From an uncultured Collinsella sp. (lineage in GTDB: Bacteria; Actinomycetota; Coriobacteriia; Coriobacteriales; Coriobacteriaceae): a stretch of DNA of 13,514 nt. Each line of letters opens with the position of its first letter. The stretch's first letter is position 1. Positions 1 to 8,700 of the stretch are shown here, piece by piece. Under the pieces are notes generated by a model. It made no database searches. It saw nothing but the letters and a program-made list of their open reading frames with translations, and was not told the origin of the DNA. The position numbers and the translations under genes are program-made. The stretch spans positions 1 to 13,514 of the forward strand of contig URZJ01000030.1 of assembly GCA_900552395.1 (NCBI GenBank), in the 5' to 3' direction.

Positions 1-1
1 C

Positions 2-268
2 CCCCAAGGCATTAAAAACGCGATTCCGGCGCTCACCAACGAGCTCATCATCAACATTAAGGACTCGTCGGTGCTCTCGGTCATCGGCGTGTTCGACCTT
101 ATGTACGCTACTACCACGGTCGCCGGCGTGTACTACCGCCAGATGGAGGTCTACTGCGTGGCGCTCGTGGTCTACCTGATCCTGACACTCGTGGCGAGCC
201 GCCTGCTCGAAGCCTTTGGCAAAAAGCTGGGCGCCGAGGCCCCTGCCACGCTGCCCAGCTCCAACTAG
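2..268 (+). CDS. Amino-acid ABC transporter permease, C-terminal part (5' end outside window)
   Basis: This is the last 88 codons of an inner-membrane permease of the HisM/GlnP type for polar amino acids, open from the window edge to a TAG stop. It begins PQGIKNAIPALTNELI, the segment that directly follows the EAA loop in this family. It continues with KDSSVLSVIGVFDL, also typical of these permeases, and ends with a hydrophobic helix (about YCVALVVYLILTLVAS) and a short charged tail. The ATPase gene starts 22 bases downstream, so the two are almost certainly co-transcribed. The fragment is complementary to the permease truncated at the right edge (12637-13514): joined end to start they stay in frame (382 codons including stop). 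Family assignment is firm; the exact substrate is unknown. Confidence 0.9.
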   Translation, partial: PQGIKNAIPALTNELIINIKDSSVLSVIGVFDLMYATTTVAGVYYRQMEVYCVALVVYLILTLVASRLLEAFGKKLGAEAPATLPSSN

Positions 269-290
269 GCGCAAGACGAGGAGAATCATC

Positions 291-1076
291 ATGGCAGATA
301 CCGCCACTACCGGCACTGCGGCAGCCGTGCAAAACCAAGAGCCGCTTATCCGCGTCGAGGGCCTGCGCAAGAGCTTTGGCTCACTCGAGGTACTCAAGGG
401 CATCGACCTGTCCGTCAATTCCGGTGAGGTTGTCACCATCATCGGCGCCTCGGGCTCGGGCAAATCGACCTTCCTGCGCTGCCTCAACCTGCTCGAGACC
501 CCGGACGCGGGCCACATCTGGTTCCACGGCCAGGACCTCACGGCCGAGCGCTGCAACATCAACAAATTGCGCGAGGACATCGGCATGGTGTTCCAGAGCT
601 TTAACCTGTTCAACAACATGGATGTGCTCGACAACTGCACGCTCGCGCCCGTCACGCTCAAAAAGATGAGCAAGGCCGAGGCCGAGAAGGTCGCGATGGA
701 GCATCTGACGAGCGTGGGACTCGAAAAGTTCGCGCACGCCGCCGTTGGCCGCCTGTCCGGTGGTCAAAAACAGCGCGTGGCCATCGCTCGTGCCCTATGT
801 ATGAATCCGCAGATCATGCTGTTCGACGAGCCGACCTCCGCGCTCGACCCCGAGATCGTGGGCGAGGTGCTCGAGGTCATGCGCAAGCTCGCCGCCGACG
901 GCATGACCATGGTCGTCGTCACGCACGAGATGGCCTTTGCCCGCACGGTGTCCGACCGCGTGGTCTTTATGGACAAGGGCGTGGTGCTCGAGGATGCCGC
1001 GCCGGCCGAGCTCTTCGGCAACCCCAAACACCAGCGCACTCGTGAGTTCCTCTCACGCTATCTCGAGGACAAATAA
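291..1076 (+). CDS. Polar amino-acid ABC transporter ATP-binding protein
   Basis: This 261-residue ATPase powers amino-acid import and docks on the cytoplasmic face of the permease encoded just upstream. All family motifs are present: Walker A GASGSGKST (residues 52-60), Q-loop FQ (101-102), ABC signature LSGGQ (155-159), Walker B IMLFDE (175-180), D-loop SALD and the H-loop histidine in VTHE (212). The closest family style is GlnQ/HisP/ArtP, and the length is close to the usual 240-260 residues with about 18 extra N-terminal residues. The ATG at 291 is preferred because GACGAGGAG (275-283) gives a good ribosome site; an in-frame ATG at 216 would overlap the permease gene and adds 25 residues unlike the family. 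A terminator follows at 1102, ending the operon. Confidence 0.95.
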   Translation: MADTATTGTAAAVQNQEPLIRVEGLRKSFGSLEVLKGIDLSVNSGEVVTIIGASGSGKSTFLRCLNLLETPDAGHIWFHGQDLTAERCNINKLREDIGMVFQSFNLFNNMDVLDNCTLAPVTLKKMSKAEAEKVAMEHLTSVGLEKFAHAAVGRLSGGQKQRVAIARALCMNPQIMLFDEPTSALDPEIVGEVLEVMRKLAADGMTMVVVTHEMAFARTVSDRVVFMDKGVVLEDAAPAELFGNPKHQRTREFLSRYLEDK

Positions 1077-1101
1077 CCGACCGCAAACGCTTACGTTGCA
1101 G

Positions 1102-1125
1102 GGCCGCTCCCGTGGGGCGGCCTTT
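1102..1125 (+). terminator. Rho-independent terminator after the ABC ATPase gene
   Basis: GGCCGCTCC (1102-1110) pairs with GGGGCGGCC (1114-1122) over nine base pairs including one G-U, with a three-base loop and then TTT (1123-1125). It lies 25 bases after the ATPase stop and 23 before the next start codon. The U-run is short, so some read-through into the M20 peptidase gene is possible. Confidence 0.75.
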
Positions 1126-1148
1126 GTCGTCACAATCGAAAGGATGTC

Positions 1149-2576
1149 ATGGCCGAGGTTTGGCGCTTCTTTGCGCATGAGGATGATTTTGCCGATTTGG
1201 ACGAAGCTGGCGCGAGCGAGCGCTTGGGTCGCGTGCTGTCGTTTCCGACCATCTCGAGCATGGATGCCGAGGCGGTGGACTGGCAGCCGTTCGACGACCT
1301 GCGCGCCTATATGCAGCAGGCGTGGCCGCGCGTGTTCGCGGCGGGCGAGGTCGAGCTCATCGACCATTCGCTATTGGTGACGCTTGCCGGCTCCGACCTC
1401 GCTCTCAAGCCCGTTATGCTCATGGGCCACATGGACGTGGTCCCCGTGGTGCCGGGCACCGAGACAGACTGGACGCACAATCCCTTTAGCGGGCACGTGG
1501 ACGACACCTATATTTGGGGTCGCGGCGCCATCGATATGAAAGACCAGGTCGCAGGCATCCTGGAGGCCGTTGAGTATGCGCTGGCGCACGGCTGGCAACA
1601 CGAACGAACCCTGCTGCTGGCCTTTGGCCAGGATGAGGAGACCACGCAGTGCGGCGCGGGTGCCATTGGCCGCGTGCTCGAGGAGCGCGGCGTTGAGCTT
1701 GAGTACCTGATTGACGAGGGCGACTATCGTATCGTTGAGGCTGCCGAGTACGGCGCAGGCGAGGGTTGGCTTATGCATGCCGATCTTGCCGAGAAGGGCT
1801 ATGCCGATATCGTGCTCAGGACGAAGAGCGAGGGCGGGCATTCTTCCAACCCTTACGGTGGCACGTCGCTCGAAGTGCTCAGCCGCGCTATTGCCGCGAT
1901 TTGCGATATCGAGTGGCCGGCGCGTGTGACCGATCTGCTTGCCGCGCAGCTCGTCGAGCTGGGGCTTTATACCGCAGACGAGATTGCTGCCAGCAAGGAT
2001 GCCATCGTGCGCGACTGCCTTGCCAGCAAAAAGCTGTACCCGCTTGTGACCACCACCTGTGCGCCCACGCAAATCGAGGGCGGCAGTACCGGTGCCAACG
2101 TAATGCCGCAAGATATGTGGGTCAATATCAACTTCCGCATGCTCGAGGGTACGAGCGTGGCCGATGTCGTGGCCTGCTGCCGCGAGGCCGTTGCCACCGC
2201 TGGGCTCGCCGGCCGAGTCGAGGTCGAGCTGGGCCCCGGCAGCTCCGAGCCCTCGCCGTCCCCGCGCGTGGGCGGTCCGGGGCTCGAGGCCGTCCGCGCC
2301 ATCGCCGCCCGCTATTTCCGTGATCCCAAGCCGACGGAGGAAAACGGATCGTCTGCGGTGGGCCAAGAGCCGATGAGCATCGTGCCCTCGACCGTGATTG
2401 GTGCAACCGATGCCGCCAACTACCAGCGCATTTGCCACGAGTGCATCCGCTTCTCCGCCTTCGTGGTCGACGATGACGAATGCGACCGCGGCGTCCACGG
2501 CACCAACGAGCGCATCACCCGTCGCGCCTACCTCCAAGGCATCCGCTTCCTCATCGCCCTGCTCCACACGCTCTAG
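1149..2576 (+). CDS. M20 family metallopeptidase, carboxypeptidase S / PM20D1-like
   Basis: This 475-residue cytoplasmic-type zinc hydrolase is expected to cut a terminal amino acid or acyl group from small peptides or N-acyl amino acids; no signal peptide is visible. M20 motifs are intact: GHMDVVP with metal ligand H94 and D96, GRGAIDMK with bridging D129, DEE (162-164) with the likely general base E163 and ligand E164, D189 in YLIDEGD, and a distal H450 in GVHGTNER. The lid/dimer domain carries the usual EGGHSSNP histidine (H231). The DVVPV...NPFSG...YIWGRGAIDMK pattern and IDEGD resemble CPS1/PM20D1 more than DapE or ArgE, but the substrate cannot be read from sequence. Ribosome site GAAAGGA (1138-1144) supports the ATG at 1149. 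It follows the amino-acid transporter genes, which fits nutritional peptide use (inference). Confidence 0.88.
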   Translation: MAEVWRFFAHEDDFADLDEAGASERLGRVLSFPTISSMDAEAVDWQPFDDLRAYMQQAWPRVFAAGEVELIDHSLLVTLAGSDLALKPVMLMGHMDVVPVVPGTETDWTHNPFSGHVDDTYIWGRGAIDMKDQVAGILEAVEYALAHGWQHERTLLLAFGQDEETTQCGAGAIGRVLEERGVELEYLIDEGDYRIVEAAEYGAGEGWLMHADLAEKGYADIVLRTKSEGGHSSNPYGGTSLEVLSRAIAAICDIEWPARVTDLLAAQLVELGLYTADEIAASKDAIVRDCLASKKLYPLVTTTCAPTQIEGGSTGANVMPQDMWVNINFRMLEGTSVADVVACCREAVATAGLAGRVEVELGPGSSEPSPSPRVGGPGLEAVRAIAARYFRDPKPTEENGSSAVGQEPMSIVPSTVIGATDAANYQRICHECIRFSAFVVDDDECDRGVHGTNERITRRAYLQGIRFLIALLHTL

Positions 2577-2762
2577 CATGCGACAAAGGGACTGAGCCGA
2601 TTTCATCGGTAATGAGACAAAAACTGTCATAGAATAAGACTAAGATATCTTAAGAGACATATGCTGGGGTTGGTATTCCTTGAACGACTGCGGGCATGTG
2701 CCAGACTGCCTCGGCCCCCGGGGAGCACCCGGGCAGGTCGCCGTGTGACTGGGGAGGAAATT
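2577..2762 (+). promoter_or_regulatory. Leader of the adhesin gene: AT-rich island, palindrome, GC hairpin and ribosome site
   Basis: Positions 2611-2662 are strikingly AT-rich for this genome, as expected of a promoter. Candidate -10 hexamers TAGAAT (2630-2635) and TAAGAT (2641-2646) are visible, but neither has a convincing -35 at 16-18 bases, so the start point is not assigned. GAGACA occurs at 2614-2619 and again at 2654-2659, 40 bases apart. A small hairpin CCGAT-TTC-ATCGG (2597-2609) lacks a U-run, so there is no clear terminator for the M20 gene. An all-GC hairpin, CCCGGG (2717-2722) with CCCGGG (2728-2733), precedes the strong ribosome site GGGGAGG (2751-2757), six bases before the ATG at 2763. 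Confidence 0.5.
2641..2652. promoter_or_regulatory. 12-bp perfect palindrome, possible operator
   Basis: TAAGATATCTTA is perfectly self-complementary over 12 bases and sits in the AT-rich leader of the adhesin gene, overlapping a -10-like hexamer. Its symmetry and position suit binding by a dimeric regulator. No known regulator consensus is recognised, so the role is inference. Confidence 0.35.
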
Positions 2763-5700
2763 ATGCAGGAGCTCAGAGAGACGACGTCTCGACTCGTGAA
2801 TAATGCTACCGGGGGGGGTCTAAGCAGGGAACTTCCTGGTGAACACCGGCCGCGCGAGCGGTGGTCCGTCATGTCTTATGGCCGTCGTCGTGGGCTGCGC
2901 CCGGTCTCGCCATATGTGATTGTTTTGGCCCTCGCCGTCGCGCTGACGGCGAGTTTCTTCCTGCCGACCCGTGCGGAAGCGGCGTTTTCGGACCACACGG
3001 TTACGACGATTTCGCCTTCGGGGACAACAATCAACCTGTTTGATTACTGGGTGAATCCCGATAACCATCTGTCGGTTTCCGGCAACGGCGGCGTCAACGC
3101 AAACCACCGGTTCCAGTTTAACGACGGCCAGGGTGGTGAGTCGCTCAACCATTGGACGGGCAACACGAACCCGCAGCCCGGCATTGTCAACAACACGCTT
3201 TTAGACGGCTATCCGCAGCTTTCCAAAACCTGGGGCGGCGAGTCCCTCTGCTACCTGTTCGATTCCTCTGCCCAGATCGGCAAGACGTCCCATTTTGGCG
3301 TGACGGGCCTCCTCAAGGTTCAGAACGGCTACTACGTCTATGACAGCTCCAAAAACTACGCAGCCTACAACGCTGACAAGAATGCCTTCGACATCTATGA
3401 CACCTGGGGCATTGACAAAGTGGGCGATTCGTCCCACCAGGGTCAGTTCTTCCCGTTCGACGCGGCAGACAAGGTGCTCAAAGAGGAAAACGGCCGGCTC
3501 GTCCAAACCGGCATCAAGGCAGACAACACCGGTGATTCGCGCTACAACGACGGCCGCCCCGTCAACCACCACTTCGGCCTCTCAATGTCCACGCGATTCG
3601 TGCAGCCTGCTGGCGGCAAGACGAACGCGGGCGACGACATGGTGTTCGAGTTCGCCGGCGATGATGACGTCTGGGTGTTCATCGACGATGTCCTCGTGGG
3701 TGATATCGGCGGTATTCACAACCGCGCGAGTCTGAGCATCAACTTTTGTACGGGCGACATTAAGGTGAACGGTAATAACGACGGCACACTGAAGAAAAAG
3801 TACCAGAAGGCGAATAAGGACACTTCGGGCTTCAACAGCAACACCTTCGCCGACGGCACCAACCACACCCTCAAGTTCTTCTACCTGGAGCGCGGCGCCA
3901 CCGACTCCAACATGGAGCTCAAGTTCAACCTCGTGACGGTGCCCGAGTCCGACATCATCAAGTTCGACCAGGACGGCAAGTTCGTACAGGGTGCCGAGTT
4001 CAAGCTCTATAAGACCGACAAGGACTTCAAGACCGTGGGCGAGCTCATCGGCTCCGGTACCACGGACGAGGCCGGCCACCTAACGCTCACGAACGACGTG
4101 GACAACGGCGTCATCAACTTCGACGATCTTTACAACAAGGATCACGACAACAACAAGTACTACCTCCTGAAGGAGACGCGCGTACCCGGGGGATACCGCT
4201 CGAGTCTCGCGGCGACGGGTGGTAGCATGCAGCTCGAGTACGTGCCCGCGAGCGCTGAGAACGGCGCGGGCGGCGTCATCATCAACCGCGGCGGTATGGA
4301 CGCGGGCAGCGTCGTGTGGAAGACCGGTGCGTTCGCCGCCGCGAAGGAGACCATCACCGCGCCGTCGACCGTGTACAAGGCAAATAATGACCTGACGAAG
4401 TCCGACAAGACCGTCAATCTGGACTCCGGCATACTGTTCGCTGTGGTGCTCAAGCGCGACAAAAGCGCAGGCACAGGTATCAAAGATCCGAGCAATTGGT
4501 ACGCCGTGTCGGGCGACCCATCGACGGGAGCGGGATACACCCTCGCCAAGGAGCCGGGCATGACCGGTGCTATCGAGGCGGCGAAGAAGGACCTGCACGC
4601 CTTCACGCTCAACACAAGCGGCCAGTACCAGGTAGAGATTCAAAATCTGCCCGGTGACATCTCCAAGTACTACTACCTGCTGAGCGGTGATGCCCGCAAG
4701 GATGCCGAGTACACGGTGGCCATCTACCACACAACGGCGAGCTCGATCGGCGACGCGACGCCTAAGAACACAGTCCACGTGTACAGCGACGACATCGCAG
4801 ACGGCACGAACTTCAAGCGGCAGTTCGCCACGCGCCTGCTCGTCACGAACATCCAGAATCGCCTGTTCGTGCAGAAGACCGATACCGAGGGTAAGCCCGT
4901 TGACGGGGCGAAGTTCGGCCTTTACAAGTCCACCCAGGTGACTACGGATGCGAACGGCAAGGCCGTGCTCGATGGCGACCAGGCCCCCTACGACACCCTG
5001 ACGACGAGGTCGGTCGCCAACCCGGTCAAGCTCGAAGGGGCGGGCGTATTCCCGTCTACGAGCGACAGTAGCGAGCCGCTCGTGAAGGGTACCTACTTCC
5101 TGAAGGAGGTCTCGGCGCCCAATGGCTTCCTGCTTAATGACAGGCTCATCAAGGTGATTGTGGACGATTACGGCGTCCACGCCGATGCTGGTACAGTTGA
5201 TGACGGCGTTTCGACGTTCGTGGGCGTGGGCTCGCTCATGAAGAGCCTGGGCCAGTTTGGCGCAGAGGGCGACATTGACAACACGCTCACGTGGATCAAG
5301 GGCCAGCGCCAGACGTCCGACGGGACGCTCGACGGCAACGGCAACCTTTCCTGGAACAATGACGCCAAGGGCGGCGAGAATGAGGTACATCTTAAGTACG
5401 GCGCCAATGGACGTGTCTACCAGTATGGGCCCACCAAGAAGGACGAACCTTACCGCCTGGAGACCGAGACGGGCTGGATACGTATGGGCATCACGCAGGA
5501 CGTGTCTGGTGACACTAATGCGAAGGGCGCCCGCGCCGACCTGGGCGACATGAATCTGAACGCCCTGTTTACGGGCGCCACCTGCGTGCGCGTGGCGAAC
5601 GAACGCGAGGCGAGCCTCGAGGTGATGAAGAAGGTCATGGTGCCAGCGGGCCTGACGGGAAAACCGGACGCGGGGTTCACCTTCAAGTTCACCGTGCCCA

Positions 5701-8700
5701 CGACGGCGGGGAAGACGTACAAGGCCGCGGTGTTTGAGAACGCGGGGACCGCAAGCGAGAAGCAGGTCGGCAAAATGTTCGACCTCGAGAACGGCCGCGA
5801 GCAGACCATCACGGCCGACCAGACGATCCGCGTGTACGGTCTCGCCGAGGGTGACCAGTACGCGGTGCAGGAGCTGACCGGCGCAGACAAGATGCCCGCG
5901 GGCTATAAGCTGACCGGCCGCAAGCAGGGTGACAAGAATCTGACTGAAGAAGGCGATAGCATCTCGGGCAGGATTGCCCCGCAGAATTCCGACGGCACGG
6001 TGGCCAAAGACAACAAGCTGGTGTTCACCAACAGCTACAGCGTGAAGTCTTCGGTGACGCTCACAGGCATCAAGGCGAAGAAGAAGTTCACCGGCCGTGA
6101 GTGGACTAGCGCCGACAGCTTCGAGCTTTGCCTGCGCGCCGCCGATGGAACGCCGATGCCTGATGGTGCCACGGCAGCGCCCGTGGCCGGCATGAAGCAG
6201 GTCGAGAAGACCGTTACGAGCGCCGAAGAATTTAGCTTCGGAGAGATTAAGTATGAGAAGCCTGGCAAGTACACCTACTACATTGCCGAGACTACGCCCG
6301 CCAAGAGCGATCCCAGTTGGCTGGGCGGTGTCAGCTACTCCAGCGCCGAATACAAAGTGACCGTAACGGTGAAGGATGACGGCAAGGGAAATCTGACCGA
6401 GCCAGTCGTCAAAATGGAGCAGATCTATAAGGATGATGGCACCGCCACATCTCAGGTGATCGACGATCAGATTGCGGTGATCACGAACACGTACCGCCCG
6501 AAGGAGACCTCGGTAACGCTCAAGGCGACGAAGCGCTTCACGGGCGGTGAGCTCGCGGGGAGTGACTTCACGTTCCAGCTGCTCGACAAGGACGGCAGCG
6601 TGGTCCAGACTGTCCAAAACGAGAAGGACGGCAAGGTCGCCTTTGCAGCCATCGACTACGCTACGCCGGGCGACCACGACTACACCATCAAGGAGGTGAA
6701 GGGCGCCGACTCGACCGTCGTCTACGACGCGAAGGGCGTGAAGGTCCACGTCAAGGTCACCGACGAAAAGGGCGAGCTGAAGGCGACCGTCACCTACGAC
6801 GGTGAGAAGGCCGTGCCGACCTTCACCAACACGAAGCCGACGGCGGACGTCACCGTTGAGGCCACGAAAGTTCTCGCGGGCAAGGACCTGACGGCCGATG
6901 CGTTCACCTTCGGCTTGTACGACCAGGACGGCAATGAGGACGCTCGCGGCACCAACGATAAGAATGGCAAGGTCAAGCTGACCGTCAAGGGCCTGAACCT
7001 GGGCGAGTACGACTACACGCTCAAGGAGGAGAAGGCCGGCCAGTCCGTCGACGGCGTGGCCTACGACGCCAAGGAAGTCGAGGTCCACGTCAAGGTAGAG
7101 CAGAACCAGGACGACAACAACAAGACGAAGGTGACCGTCACCTATGACGGTACCGCTACGGCTCCCACCTTCAACAACACCTACACCGCAAAGGGATCCG
7201 TGGAGCTGACGGCGACCAAGACCATCAAGGTTGCGGACGGCTTCGATCACACGACGAAGCCTGCGGACGGCGAGTTCACCTTCGACCTGAAGGACGCTGC
7301 CGGCAACGTGATCGCCACCGCGAAGAACGATGCAGACGGCAAGGTCTGCTTCACGCGCGAGTTCCAGCTCTCCGACTTGGACGGCGCCGCGAGCAAGGAC
7401 TTCACCTACACCATCGTGGAGCAGCCGGGCGCGGAGCCGGGCATGGTCTATGACAATCATGCCCTCACCTATACGGTGACGGTCACAGACGGCGGGAACG
7501 GAGCACTGAATGCGAAGGCGATCGTGACGAGCGCATCCGGCTCGGATACCTTCACCAACACCTACCAGCCGGCCGCGACCGGTCTGGCCCTCGGTGCGCA
7601 GAAGAGCTATGTGAAGAAGGACGACAACACGCCGATCGTCCCCAAGGACGGCGAGTTCACCTTCGATGTGTACGAGGGCAAAATGACTGCTGAGCAGCTT
7701 GCCGGGGCCAAGCCCGTCCGGACCGCGACCAACGGCGCGGACGGAAGTGTTAACTTCGACGCCTTCTCCTACGCGAAGCCGGGCACGTACGAGTACACTA
7801 TCGTGGAGCGGAAGGGTGATCTGGCCTACGTGACCTACGACGACGCGGTGCATCATGCCGTGGTGACGGTTGTGGACAATGCCGGCACGCTGCAGGCGAG
7901 CGTCGCCTACGACGGCGCGGACGCCACGAAGCCCACCTTCACCAACACCTACAAGGCGAAGGCGACGAACTCCGGCGCGATCGCCCTCACCAAGAGCGTT
8001 GACGTGCACGACGGCAGCTATCAGCTAAAGGCGGGAGACTTCGCCTTCGAGCTGGTGGGGTCTGACGGTACGGTGCTCCAGACCCAGAAGAACGACGCCA
8101 AGGGCAAGGTTTACTTTAACGAGCTGACCTTCGACCATGCGGGCACCTTTCCCTTCACGGTCCGTGAGGTGCAGCCGACGGACGGCGCGCCGGGCGTGCC
8201 GGGCGTGACCTACACCGGCAAGACGTACACGCTGACCTACGTGGTGAAGGACAACAACGACGGCAAGCTGGTGGTAGAGAGCTCTACGGTGAAACCGAGC
8301 GAGGGCACCGAGAACGGCGTCACCCCCAATACCATGACGTTTGCGAACAGCTACCAGCCGGGTCAGACCTCCTACCAGATCTCTGGCACCAAGGTGCTTG
8401 AGAATGCCGACCCGGCCACCACGCGGACGCCCGCCGATGGCGAGTTCACATTCGCGCTGATTGACGTGGCCACCGGGCAGGAGATCGACCGGACCACGAA
8501 CGTGGGTAAAGCGTTTACCTTCAAGGCCATCTCGTACACCGCAACTGGTTCGCATGCGTACCAGGTGAAGGAGGTTGCGGGCCAAGATGGCACCATCACT
8601 TACAGCGATGCGGTGCTGGACGTAACGGTGAACGTGACCGATGACGGCAGCGGCCAGCTGACCGCGACGGCGAACAAGACGGCTGCGGATCTGACCTTCA

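Noticed and set aside
1371..2630. A 419-codon open frame on the - strand opposite the M20 peptidase
   Set aside because: The + strand carries all M20 catalytic motifs; the reverse frame is low-information and typical of antisense frames in GC-rich genes.
2661..2762. Upstream in-frame ATG at 2661 as the adhesin start
   Set aside because: Its ribosome site is poor and it would add 34 residues before the strong GGGGAGG site serving ATG 2763; not fully excluded.
3240..3270. Thioester (TED-like) adhesin signature at LCY near Cys163
   Set aside because: Only the short LCY fragment fits and a proper downstream Gln block is not convincing; the fibro-slime-like pattern explains the region better.
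4080..8009. A 1309-codon open frame on the - strand opposite the adhesin
   Set aside because: It is a shadow of the repetitive, GC-rich adhesin codons; the translation is Val/Leu/Arg/His-rich with no domain, and the + strand has clear domains throughout.
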